From contig NC_045132.1 of NCBI RefSeq assembly GCF_007655135.1, forward strand, positions 18,614,534 to 18,678,533: a stretch of DNA of 64,000 bases, read 5' to 3'. Below the pieces are notes generated by a model. That model saw nothing but the letters and a program-made list of their open reading frames with translations, ran no database searches and was not told where the DNA came from. A program made the position numbers and the translations under genes. Of this stretch, positions 48,106-59,651 are shown one piece after another. How positions within the stretch are numbered: the stretch's first letter is position 1; each line of letters starts with the position of its first letter. The DNA is from Punica granatum. Taxonomy: Eukaryota > Streptophyta > Magnoliopsida > Myrtales > Lythraceae.

Positions 48106-48299
48106 TTGCATACTCGGATAGAGGGTGCAGCCAAAGATTATGAGAAGCACCCATTCGGATTTGACGACCACCTGGTCATTCTCCCAGATGCAACGGACCT
48201 GATTGTGGGAGAAAAAAAAGACAAAGGAGTCATGGCAAGAAAATGATACGGCGTGAATTTGTAACTCAAAACAACAAATGCAGGGATAAAATTCGTAAA

Positions 48300-49290
48300 G
48301 CAATAAATGTGGATGCGAAGTCCAGAAAGCGGTAAACACGGACGCGAAGTCCGGCGAGTAGTAAAGATAGACACGAAGTCCGGAAAGCAGTAAAGGTGGA
48401 CACGGAGTCCGGAAAGCAATAAAGATGGACACGGAGTCCTGGACACGAAGTTCGAAAAGCGATAAAGATGGACACGTAGTCCGAAAAGCTGTAAAGATGA
48501 CATGGAATCTTGGACGCGAAGTCCGAAAAGCAGTAAAGATGGACACAGAGTCCTAGACGTGGAGTCCGAAAAACTGTAAAGATGGACACGGAGTCCTGGA
48601 CGCGGGGTCCGAAAAACAGTAAAGATGGACAGAGAGTCTTGGACGCGAAGTCCGAAAAGCTGTAAAAATGGACACGGAGTCCTGGACGCGGAGTCCGGAA
48701 AGCTGTAAAAATGGACACGGAGTCCTGGATGCGAAGTCCGAAAAGCAATAAAGATGGACACGGAGTCTCGGACGCGGAGTCCGAAAAGCTGTAAAGATGG
48801 ACACGGAGTCCTGGACGCGGAGTCCGAAAAGCTGTAAAAATGGAAACAGAGTCCTGGACGCGGAGTCCGAAAGGCAGTAAAGATGGACACGGAGTCCTGG
48901 ACGCGGAGTCCGAAAAGCAGTAAGGATGGACACGGAGTCCTGGACCCGAAGTTCTAAAAGCAGTAAGGATGGACACGGAGTCCTGGACGCGGAGTCCGAA
49001 AAGCAGTAAGGATGGACACGGAGTCCTGGACGCGGAGTCCGAAAAGCAGTAAGGATGGACACGGAGTCGTGGACGCGGAGTCCGAAAAGCAGTAAGGATG
49101 GACACGGAGTCGTGGACGCGGAGTCCGAAAAGCAGTAAGGATGGACACGGAGTCGTGGACGCGGAGTCCGAAAAGCAGTAAGGATGGACACGGAGTCCTG
49201 GACGCGGAGTTCTAAAAGCAGTAAAGATGGACACGGAGTCCGAAAAACAGTAAAGATGGACACGAAGTCCAGAAAGCAGTAAAGGTGGGC
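48300..49290 (-). repeat. 43-bp tandem array in the 3' UTR of element 2
   Basis: About twenty units. Most are 43 bp (GGACACGGAGTCCT plus GGACGCGGAGTCCGAAAAGC plus AGTAAAGAT), with shorter 29-bp units at both ends (48300-48420 and 49206-49290). The 43-bp unit is the 29-bp unit with a 14-bp duplication of its GGAC-CGGAGTCC core. The overlapping minus-strand ORFs of 250, 357 and 417 codons come from the lack of stops in the unit. Tandem arrays in the 3' UTR are a known feature of Ogre elements. Confidence 0.93.
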
Positions 49291-52200
49291 ATGATGCGAA
49301 AATGCAGAGAATGCAGAAGCAACGACTAGTGTTAAGGAATGGCGCGGGGCGCCGAGGATGGGCGCTTGGCATTGGGTCATGGCTTTGGTGTAGTGGTATG
49401 TATGGCTTGCAGTTTGTCGCGTGATTGAACGCATGCTGGATGACTTGTGTCGCGCGCTTGGCAGGAATGGTCTGATCACTGTGTTCACCGGGGATGCTGT
49501 TGCTTGTGAATGTTGCCATAGTGAAGCGGGGCTATGGGTTGGACTAACTCTCGGGACCAAGACGCATCTTGTCTCGGTGGAGAGTGAGGATTGCACGTGG
49601 CTCTCCCGCAGAGATGGGCACCTCATTAGTCGTGTGAACGGTGGTATACGCTGAATGTGCAGGGCTAATGCTACCCCAAATGTGCTAATCTGCCGAAGGC
49701 CGGCCTCGTCACTAGGGCGGTTGCTCGTTGCTCCGCCGGATGCCGGCTTTGTTGCAGGGGCGATTGTAGTTTGCTGGGGATGCCTCGATCTTGCGAGGAA
49801 GGACTCAAGTTCTGGACGAAGTGCCCATGTACCCCGAGGGATGGGGAATCAGAGTCCGCCGTAGTTCCCGCGTTTGTTGTACCTGTGATCCTGTCATCAT
49901 TAGTAAGTCATGGGATTACTAGCGATTTGTAAGCACAGGTAAAAGGATGCGTTCGCGACGCATGTTCTTTAGTTTCGGGTCGCCCGAGCGACCCGTAGAG
50001 AACTTTTGTTTTGGCGATGCGAATGAGATCCCATTTTCGAAGGCCTCAATGCGAGGCCTCCAAGGCTCATGTTGGCCATGTACGAGCATATCGAGACATT
50101 CTCAATGATGCCCTAGCGACTCTGTCGATTATTCGACGCGCCCGTCGGCTTAGGACTCTTCTCGTCAGGGTACCGTAGGGCGGCTGCGTTTGTGACCCGC
50201 ATGGGGATTTATGTGCAAATTTGGTTAGACCTCAGTCTATTCATTTCCAAAGTGCTTATGACTTGATTCCCGGATATGAGTGTCTAGGATTTTGGCTTTG
50301 TGGTAGCCGATTGTAGGGTGGCTATGACCCGTTTGGAGTTATGCAATGACAAAGAGAAAAGAGAAAGCTTAGGGAGCATGCTGCCCCAAGCCAAAAGGAT
50401 ACATGGGTTCACGCCCTGCAGCGACATGTACCCCCCTTTCTCCTTTGTCCTTCTGTTACGTAGGCTGTCTCAAACTACTCCGATGGTATGCTTGGTTGCC
50501 TATTGTATGTGAATGAGACTTCGCTTTAGACAGTTGAGCAGTGTAGGAGAACCGATCGAAAATCCTGTTGGAGTAGACAAATTGGTCGTTTCCCATGGGA
50601 AACCCTAGTCCGCACAATGTGTGGTGGCCTAAAGTGACATTTTGATTTATTTATCTCTCATTTTGCTCTCCTTTTGCTACGACTGCCCACCTCGGGGCCG
50701 TACCTCTCAACCTAAAGGGGATGAGCTCTCCTTTTGCCACGGCCGCCCACAAGGGGTTTCCGGTCGTGCCTCTCTTTTGCCCTAGTTTTTGCCTAGGCCG
50801 CCCCCAAAAAGAGGGTTTTCAGCCTAGCGGGTTTGATTCTTTTGTCTCTCAAGTTTGCAAGGGCGAAAGGTTTGAAGAATTCGACCTCCGAGTACGTTGC
50901 GTTCTGTCTCCGTCGAGGAGTTGCGTCTGCTGCTTCCTCTTTTTGTCGGGGTTTGTTGATTTCTTCTTCGAATTGGCGGTGCCGGAGTTTTATATCTCGA
51001 CGATGCCTTGTTTTGTTCATTGACGGGTTTTTCTCGCGTCTTTTCTCTCTCTCTTCCTTGGCGGTTTTTTTTCTTTTTTTTTTTTGCTTCTTTTCACTCT
51101 TTTTTTTCTTGCAGCTGGGGTTTGTTTTGTGCCCCGTGTATTTGTTGGAAACTCCTCGACTTTGCATTGCGTGGTCGCTTTGGTGTGCCTTGCCCTATTT
51201 CGTGAAGGCCGGCCTTTCATGGAAATTTGGCTCCTGGCTATTCGGAAGCCGAACTTCATGTTGCTCGTCCTTGCGAACTTTACAAATGATTTCCCCTATC
51301 GTCTAAGAAGAAGAACAAGATTTGCTCCTGGGTGCAGGTGACCGAGGTTGCCCCGACATGAGTGTTGAACGCGGATGCCCCGGTCTTCGTGGTCTGCGTC
51401 GGACGCCGTTCCTGACCGTGTCGCTCTGTGGATGGTGCCCCTAGGATGATAGGTGCTCTTGAAGTCGGCATACATACTTTGCTTCGGGGGCCGTGCTTGC
51501 TATTGACTGAGATGGTTGGGTTGACAACATGTGGCTCACTCAGTCATTTTTGTCTTCGGCTTCGTTAAAAGGGGGGTACTTCCGCATCAAGCCTCTTTCT
51601 TGTCGAAGTATAAGGAGAGAGACCCGATAGAAGCTCTCGTGGAGGTGTGAACCCGTGTATCGCTCTTTGCTTGTAGCCGGCGTGCCCCTGTGAAGGATAA
51701 CAAAGAAGATGATGTGTTAGGTAATTATACGGTGAAATATGTGGTAAGAAATGTAAGGTGGACCCATGGGAGATTCACTCATCCAGCGCGCGACCCAAGG
51801 GGTGCCGCGCGTAGGGGACACTCAATTTCGGGAGCCTAGTCATCGCCACGCTGGAGCAGTTAGACTGTGACTGGGAACTGCATAGTTGTACTTTCCCCAA
51901 TTGCGGGTTGGTCTGCGCAGCCGTCCTAGGGAGAACTCGAGGAGCTGAGTCCCATCGGGACATGCGAGTCGGATAGGTCCGACAGAACCAATAGGGCATC
52001 TTCGAGACTGTTCAAGTGCCTCTTGAATGGTTTGTTCATGCCGAGAGCTTATTTGTAAATGCGAATAAATGTAAAAGAGCATTTGAAGGAGAGTGTGCGT
52101 TGCCCCGATAGCAGGTCGGTGGCCATTGCGGAGGGTGGGTTGGGCCCATTCTTCGATCGGTGACGTGATCGTGCTGGAAGCCCCGTGGTGGGTGGGATGG

Positions 52201-52740
52201 GACATTCTATGATCGTTGGAGCTGTCGCTTGTGATCTTTCGTGGAGGGATGGTCGGTCTTCAGTGTTTGGAGTCTAGGGTGGTAGCAGAGAAGTGTTTCC
52301 TGTCTCGATTGTGGTCGTTTGGGATTCAGGTTGCCTTCTTGCCGGTTATTTCCTATAATGGGAAAAGGGGAAAGATGAAGGAACAAACTATGTTCGTAAT
52401 TTTCACGCAAGGGCGTAGGAGATCGAACTAACCTGGTAGGCGTCGTGCGAGTGTGCCGAGGGTGTGTGCATGGGTAAAGTGGAGGCATGCTCGCACGACG
52501 CGAAATGACGCACTCGGTTGTGCTGGCGGATGTGCTTAATTGCGTGAAGAGACGTGTGAGATCACGCGATGGCGCTTGGTTGCGTGGGGTTAGAGAGAAG
52601 CTAGCTTTGCCAAGGAAGGTGCATCGGTCCTCGGGCCACGACACTTTGCTGTGGAGGGAGGGTGAAGGTCGCGGTTAGTCTACCTGCAAAGAAGGTCTTC
52701 ACTCACTTGCATGGTGGGATGTTAGCTGTTACGCAAAACA
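49291..52740 (-). other. 3' UTR / non-coding interior of element 2
   Basis: Blocks at about 49440-51000 align with element 3 at 62430-64000 (for example CTGTACCTGTGATCCTG and TCGATTATTCGACGCGCCCG), so this is inherited element sequence. A long T-rich stretch ends in CTTGCAG at 51060-51114. Minus-strand frames of 121 and 145 codons (51840-52205 and 52207-52644) have no recognisable family. No gag or pol motif was found in any frame I examined. Confidence 0.7.
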
Positions 52741-52849
52741 GTAAATGAGTAGGATGCATGCGATGCGTGAGTTTTCCAAAACTAATGCCGTCATTCACAT
52801 TGACTCAAAAAGTTCAAAGTACAATGTAAATTTTGTAAAATAAAGCCCT

Positions 52850-53130
52850 AAGCCGATCTCCCACCACACTCGAAGTTCGAGCGAGCGCGGCATTGGATTT
52901 GCGTAGTGGGTCTGAGCGAGCTCCCTCCAAGGTCGTGGTTGGCCGACCATTTCCTCATCTTTCTCAGCAGCTTATCGGCGAAGGTAATGGATCATGTTAT
53001 TGGTGAGGTTGACTATGGTGGCTGTGCTTGAAGTGAAAGGGTGTCCCGGGAGACGTGTGGCATGCATCCTGTGGTGAGTTGATGAGGTCCTCGTAGATTG
53101 GCGGGCTCTATCGAGGTGTGAGCAAGAGGC
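52850..53130 (-). pseudogene. ORF1 (DUF7745-type) C-terminal stub in element 2
   Basis: One minus frame reads FTSSTATIVNLTNNMIHYLR, a stop, then AAEKDEEMVGQ, aligning with FTPNVAIQAELANLRAERDH...VAEKDEQLVDQ of the intact ORF1. The bulk of ORF1 (the equivalent of about 1550-2710) is deleted: sequence resuming at about 53100 already matches the N-terminal codons and leader. No product is expected. Confidence 0.75.
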
Positions 53131-53710
53131 CAAGTGAGGCGTCTCTTACGAAGACGAAAGGAAGATCGACTTAGCACTCGTCCATATGAATGACATCCTA
53201 ATTTTGTAAAAGAGATGATGCATGTGCGAGAAGAAAGTAAATGCCCACGGCTTAGTACAAATTACAAGGTACATCGCTCTTAAAAACAAAAAAGACTCAA
53301 GTGGCACGCAGGCCGACTCGATGGACTGTTCGTCGAAGCCGGGTTGGAGGATGGCATGGAGGCGTAGCACGATGCATGGTTCGGTGCTACAGGAACCGCG
53401 TTATCTATGGATGGGGTCTCCCGACTCAAGGGTGTGAATTCCTTGAAATCGAGCGAGGATCTTTGGTGGCCGGTTCGGTGGCATAGCCGACTCGATCCGT
53501 TCCCTTACTCGGAACCTCTAACTAACCTAGCTTCCTATTTTGGTGCCCGTGGGATTTCGGACAAGGTACCTAGAAACCCGCTAGAATGATGCGATGCAAG
53601 TGCGTAAAATAAATGTGCGCGAAATAAATGTGCTTAAAATAAATGTACGGAAAGCGATAAATAAACATGCAAGCAAGCAAACGGAATTGAGCCCGAACCC
53701 ACTAAGTATG
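53131..53710 (-). other. Leader (5' UTR) of element 2
   Basis: Aligns with 2763-3324 of element 1 in order and spacing. Confidence 0.7.
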
Positions 53711-53728
53711 TCCCCAGTGGAGTCGCCA
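53711..53728 (-). other. Primer-binding site of element 2
   Basis: TGGCGACTCCACTGGGGA on the minus strand, three bases from the LTR end, identical to that of element 1. Confidence 0.82.
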
Positions 53729-53731
53729 AGC

Positions 53732-55633
53732 TGTGCGCACCCGAATTTTAATCTCGTCGGGGCACGCGAGCGCGCGCCTATGCAACGCGGCTTGGGAGTG
53801 TCCACCTTTCCGGGGACGCGCGACGGACGCACGTGAGAAGGAGTCGCCACTTGCCATTTTACTACCCGAAGGTCAAGGGCCGGCAAGTTACCCGGGTCTA
53901 GGGGTACGGGGTACACCTAATTGCTAAGGCATATGGTCTGCGAAACCCGAGGTTCCGAATTCGGGGGTTCTGTTACATGCGAGCATATATCTCGCATGCC
54001 CTATCGGTACTCTAGCTTGTCTAGGCTTGCCATTTTAATTTAATTACCGCTTAATTAAGTTCCGCTCATCTTACGCGTTTTGACACCGTAAATTCGAAGG
54101 AACACTCCGACCGTCCACTCTCCGACCGGGATTCTTACATGAATAAATGTACAACATAAATCCTTACATTGTCCTCTCAAATAAATAAAATACAAATTAC
54201 AACAACTGAATCCCGGTCGAATCGCGTTCGGTTATTATTTCACTTGTGCTCACCGTGTGGTTTGAAAAGATCGGAATTGAAATTAAGATGCGCTCAGTGT
54301 TAGGGGGGTTAGACCCCGTGATCTACGGTGGGGCGTTGGACCCCCTATGGATCGCATCCTAAAGGATCGAGCTCGATCCGCATAACAAAACAAATGCAAG
54401 AATGTAACAAAACGGACATAAATAAACAAACAATGGGGTTTTGTTATTGTCGAATTTACGTGAATTAACCAATTATTAACAGGGGTGTCTTGGCATGCAA
54501 ATCTTACCCTAAAACAGACAAAGTGGGTACAAGGTATGAATCGATCAGGGATCGCCTCGGGAAGGTATTTCGCATTTGGCATTATTTTCCGAGGACTTGA
54601 CGTACAGGACGTCTGTTGTCAAGTCTTGTGTTGGTGAGTTGCTTTTAGGATTGTTCCATGTTGTGACACTACGGTTGTTACAAGTTATTACCGAACATTG
54701 ATTCCGTCCGTAACTCCTAGAACCTAGTGCCTATCCCACTATTGCCCGCTTTCATCTTAACTAAGTACACAATTAGTCTGGTATTTGTATTTTGAGCCCA
54801 TCCACCCGAACTAACTACCCGAGACTATGCTAGAATAATAAAAACTCATCGGTCGGATAGAGCGGGCTATGCAGATGAAGCTGCGCCTAGACAGGTGGCC
54901 CATCCCTACCCTGATACTGTAGTGTTTCTATTATTCTAACCCTAGGGGTGTCGCTAAGTTGCAAACAGACGATTTTACCCTCGAGGTGAAAATTATTTTC
55001 GGAAAAAAGAGATTACGCGGTGCGGGCCGCCTCGGCCTGTGACCGGCGCTAACCGATCCCCCTGGACCTTCCAGGGTTGTCAAGAACCCTAGAAAGCCCA
55101 AAAGATCGGTTAATCTATCCGGAAGTGATCTAAGAAGAACTTTCACGTCCCGATCTGAGTTTCCTGAAATCAGGTGAGGCCTCGAGTCAAGACGCGCAAG
55201 TCCTTCCTAGACATCCATTTCACATCGAACCACGTGTCTCGAGTTTTATAAAATTTTGCAAGTTTTGAGAAGGGCACCAACACATGTTTGCAACCTATCG
55301 ACGCGTGTTACCGGTTTATTACCAATTCGAACAAAATTATTAGAGCCAGGTGAATTAATTAATCGCATGAACGTCCAATTACCCGTTAGTGAAATTATTG
55401 ATTAAATTAATTAATGTTTTGCCAAATGCTCTAAATATTCGGGTTTCAGACCGTCGGGCCGATCATTGATGGACCGTCCGATGCGAATCCTTATTCCCAA
55501 CCACCTTAGGATTTAAAAATTAATTTTAGGTCGAATTTGCATGATTAATCCGATTCTGTGAGGTTCGATTAAAACGAGAAAATAAAGCATTTAAACACGG
55601 ATCAGGAGCACATTATCACGTCAAGCACAACAA
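53732..55633 (-). repeat. 5' LTR of element 2, truncated (1902 bp kept)
   Basis: Begins TGTGCGCACCC at 53732 and tracks the 3' LTR of the same element closely until CAAGCACAACAAA at about 55633. There it breaks into unrelated sequence and then segment B. The whole U3 side (about 2.2 kb) is missing, which removes the element's promoter. Confidence 0.92.
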
Positions 55634-55655
55634 ATAGAACATCGACACTCGTTAA

Positions 55656-56597
55656 TCCAAATATAGTGTCGGCCATCATATGTTTTCTAAATGAAACAGA
55701 CTGTCTTACTAAATTTAAAAAGATCCAACACCCCCATGCATGTGCGATGAATTGTCGTTGGGCTTTTAAGATTGCCAATATATCCAACGAGAGAATGTCG
55801 ACATCATATTTCACTATCTTTAGGTGAATCCATAGTGCCTATTAGTCGAACATGGAATTCATTTTAATTTCATTGATAAATGAGGGTAAAACGAGTTGGT
55901 TTAATTTTAAAACCTTTGAATAAAAAGAACACCAGTAAAAAGAAAAAAAAAAGGAGGAAAATCCATAAAAATGACTATAGGTACGAAAATTTGAAGACGA
56001 GCATCCACGCACATGCACATTCATCACATTCTTGGCAGGTAGTTCGATTCACGTTTATCCATTTCAAACTTGTTAGAAAAGGGTTTTCGAGTCCTATCCT
56101 CTTTGGGCACGAATCAGACCAAAATATGGTTTCTATTTCGATCTTTGAGACTGTCCTCGAAAAGAGTACATACCCCTCATTTTCAACCCATCCCGGTTAA
56201 CTGTGTGACTAAAGGCTCATTTTAATCTTCATGAACTCAAAAGATTCTCACTTGGTTTTGTTGGCCCACTGTGTGAGACCCATTGAGCCTAATTTTCTGT
56301 TTAGGCCCAAGTAACCAAGCCCACTCGTAAATCAAAATAGGAAAAGAAAATTCGGATTTAAAAATGGAAAATTTAAAAAAAGTACAGAAAAGAAACAAAG
56401 ATCATGTCAATGAAATAAATTAAAATATTTCATAACCAATCGAAATTCTAGATGACAGCATGGGAGCGTTCGGTCAAATATTATAGACGGTGGACACTCC
56501 CAAACCATGCCATTGGTCGCACGCATGCGGACCTTGACGAGACGAAATTCGGATTCGCACAATACTCATTTATTTATTTATTCAATACAGGAGAGCT
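55656..56597 (+). repeat. Duplicated segment B, copy 2, with the start of a third A copy
   Basis: Matches 41401-42349 through GGAGAGCT, where element 3 begins. The last 30 bases are therefore the beginning of a third segment A. Bases 55634-55655 at the junction with the broken LTR match nothing else I could find. Confidence 0.88.
56489..56561 (+). repeat. LTR 3'-end fragment, plus orientation, second copy
   Basis: Same 73-bp LTR end as 42241-42313, duplicated with segment B. Confidence 0.78.
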
Positions 56598-59498
56598 TGT
56601 GCGCACCCGAAATTCGTCTCGTCGGGGTACGCATGCGTGCTCCTAAATGCAACGCGGCTTGGGAGTGTCCACCTTCCCGGGGACGCGCGACGGACGCACG
56701 TGAGAAGGAGTCGCCACTACCTGTTTACGACCCGAAGGTCGAGGGCCGGTGAGTTGCCCGGGTCTAGGGGTACGGGGTACACCTAATTGCTAAGGCATAT
56801 GGTCTGCGAAACCCGAGGTTCCGAATTCGGGGGTTATGTTACATGCGATCCTATATCTCGCATGCCCTATCGGTACTCTAGCTTGTCTAGGCTTGCCATT
56901 TTTTATTTAATTACTACTTAATTAAGTTCCGCTCATCTTACTCGTTTTGACACCGTAAATTCGTAGAAACACTCCGACCGGGATTCTTACATGAATAAAC
57001 GTACAACATAAATCCTCACATTATTCTCTTAAATAAAAGATAAATAACAATGACTGAATTCCGGTCGGTTCGCGTTCGGCCGTTATTTCACTCATGCTCA
57101 CCGTATGATTTTGGAAAAGATCGAAAATTAAATTAAATGCTCACTCGGTGTATGGGGGGATTGGACCCTGTGATCGATGGTTAGGGCGTTGGACCCAGTG
57201 TGAATCGAGTCCTAAAGGATCCGGCTCGATCCGCATAACGAACAAGTGCAAAATGTAATCAAGCAAGCTCAAATAAACAAACAATGGGGTTTCTTGTTAT
57301 CGTCAAATTTACGTGAATTAATTGATTATTAACCGAGATATCTTGGCATACAAATCCTACCTTAAAACAGACAGTAGGGATGATGGATAGGGTATGTAGC
57401 ATTCGGCATTATTTAAAACGGACCCGATAAACATGACGTCTGTAGTCGAGTTTCGAATGTGCGGGTTATTTTTAGATTATTCTGTATCGTGGCAATATGT
57501 CTTTTACAGATTAAGAGTGTTTTCACCTAAAACCCAAAACCTAACCATCTACTTGACTATTTTCCCATGTTGATTATGCCGAGTTTGTGATTAATTTGTT
57601 TTCTCATGTTTTGACCAATTCTAAACTCAAACCTACGCTAGGATTACGGCAGGACAAGAACCGGTAATCATGCCCTTGAATCGGCAAATATGTGTGTGCA
57701 TGAAAATCAAGATTACGCTGTACGTATCTCGGTACTTTTGAAATTTGTGAATTTTGAAAAGGGCATGACTAACAGTTCTTATACTGTCGACGCGATTACA
57801 AATTATTAATCAATTCGTGCAATCCATTTAAAGAAATCAAATGATTTAATTTAGCCAAATTTAACGTCCCGATTATCCCGTATGTAGAATTTTAGGTTAA
57901 TTAAAAACTTGCCGAATGCTTTAGTCTATGGATTTCGAGCTGTCGAAATAGCCATTAGTTGACCGCCCGATAAACTCTAATTTCCGACATGGTCACATTG
58001 TATATAATTACAAAAATGAAATAGTTAAATGGGTGATCCAAGTAGAAAAGAGTCGGATATTTTTAAAAAATGTCCAGGGGACTGAATTGAACGATTTTAA
58101 AAGAGAGTGGACTGATTTGAAAATTTTGAAAAAAATTGGGGACTGATTTGAAAATTCTAAAAAATTGGGGACTAATTTGAAAATTCTAAAAAAATGGGGA
58201 CTGTGTAAAAAATTTACTGAAAATGTCCTATGACTTATTTGAAATGAATTTGAAAATCTGTACTGATCTACAAACCAAGAAATGACCCTAGGACTAAACT
58301 GAAACAACTTGGAAAGTTCCTTGGGATTCTTGAAAAATTCTAGGAACTCCAGGACTGATTGGAAAATAGTAAAACGACTGGGACTTGATTGAAAAGGATT
58401 TTTAAAATTCGGGGCATATCTAAAAAGGGTGAAAAATGGCCCCGGAACTAAACTGAAACAACTTGAAAAGTTCTTTGGGATGTTTAGAAAATTCTGAAAA
58501 ATCCAAAGACTGATTGGAAAATAGTAAAATGATCGAGACATGATTGAAAATAATTTTTAGAATTCGGGGCAGATCTAAAAAAAAAATAAAATGGTCCCGG
58601 GACTAAAATGTGACAAAACAGAAAGTTAGTAAAATCGAGTTCGGGACAAATCCGATCACCCACCCGACCCAAGAACACTCATTTCACATTATATCCCTCA
58701 AGCAAGCAATAATATTCAGGAAAGGAGCCCAAATCATGCCACTAAGTCGAGAATTTACCTAATCCAGAAAGTTGAGGGGCTTATCTGTAAATAGGAAAAA
58801 AATGCCCGGACAGTCGGGTCGGATCGGATCGGGCTAGCCCGCCCGAAGGAGAAACCGCCCGGAAGAGCGCTGTACCGGACTAGGGATGTTGGGCCGGAAT
58901 GGGCCGAACTTCCGGGCTGGGCCTGCAAAAAAACGAACTGGGCTGAGGCCCGTTAGCCAAGGGCGGTCGGGATCGGGCGGCAGCGGCAGCCACGGAGCTG
59001 CGGGCGGTGGTTCTCGCCCCTGGACGCTGCGATGAGGGCCGGAATGGACGCGGGAGATGGCTCTAGGCACCATTTGGGCTTCGCTGTGGTCTACCGGGGC
59101 CTCACCGGCGTTTAAACAGTCGGAACCGGGGAGAATTTTGGGGTTTTCCGGCGAGGGTTTTCCGAGTTCTCCGATCTCCAAATTCCCGGAAACGAGAGCC
59201 AATTTTTCGATTTCTCTCAATGGGTCTTCTTCCTCCCCATCCAAATTCCATTTCTGTTTATTTAATTGCAATTTCTTCCCCGTTTTCGTTAAGATTTCGG
59301 CCGATTTGAAGAAAATCGTGGAAATCCGCGATTTGGGGGGGTTCCGGGCCGGCGGGGATCGCGGGCAGCCGGCGAGCGCTGCTCGGCCCTGCCCGGCCTG
59401 CCCGAATCGAATCTTTTTTTTTTTAAGAAAAGGTGAAAAATTAGGAAATGACAATTTTGCCCCCCTCGGAGCCGATGGACCGAAATTAGGTGCTGACA
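56598..59498 (-). repeat. 3' LTR of element 3 (2901 bp)
   Basis: Ends TGTGCGCACCC (56598) and GGTGCTGACA (59498). It is 1.1-1.4 kb shorter than its relatives; much of the region equivalent to 4440-4800 and part of the U3 are missing. It keeps the minisatellite-like GGGACTGATTTGAAAATT block (58075-58600) and a GC-rich block (58800-59050). The 5'-most U3 part (about 59100-59400) looks unlike the element 1 LTR. Confidence 0.9.
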
Positions 59499-59514
59499 GC
59501 TTGCACCTCTTTGG
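59499..59514 (-). other. Polypurine tract of element 3
   Basis: CCAAAGAGGTGCAAGC on the minus strand, directly before TGTCAGCACC; it differs by two bases from that of element 2. Confidence 0.85.
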
Positions 59515-59651
59515 TTGCGTGCTCGGATAGAAGGTGCAGCCAAAGACTATAAGAAGCACCTCGTTTGGTCCTGGCGACCGTTTGGCAATTCTCCTTATTT
59601 TTGCTAATATGTGGGCCTGTTGCAAAAATAGCAAAAACCATAAATTAGTAA

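Larger units (their letters stand above)
43996..55633 (-). mobile_element. Ogre-like element 2: gag-pol lost, 5' LTR truncated
   Basis: Minus strand, from high to low coordinates: truncated 5' LTR (55633-53732), primer site, leader, ORF1 remnant, long 3' UTR with tandem array, polypurine tract, and full 3' LTR (48089-43996). The internal region is only about 5.6 kb and holds no gag, protease, RT or integrase. The two LTR copies differ at roughly twenty positions over 1.9 kb, so the insertion is fairly young. It resembles a large non-autonomous derivative (LARD-like). Confidence 0.9.

Noticed and set aside
48266..49626. ORFs of 417 and 357 codons on the minus strand as genes
   Set aside because: Same reason: two overlapping frames over the 43-bp array, extended into flanking UTR.
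51066..51115. Splice acceptor (T-rich tract then CTTGCAG)
   Set aside because: It is on the plus strand, antisense to the element; no plus-strand exon is supported.
51840..52644. Two consecutive minus-strand ORFs (121 and 145 codons) as remaining gag or pol
   Set aside because: No zinc knuckle, protease, RT, RNase H or integrase motif is visible. They lie in UTR-like sequence and have no recognisable relatives.
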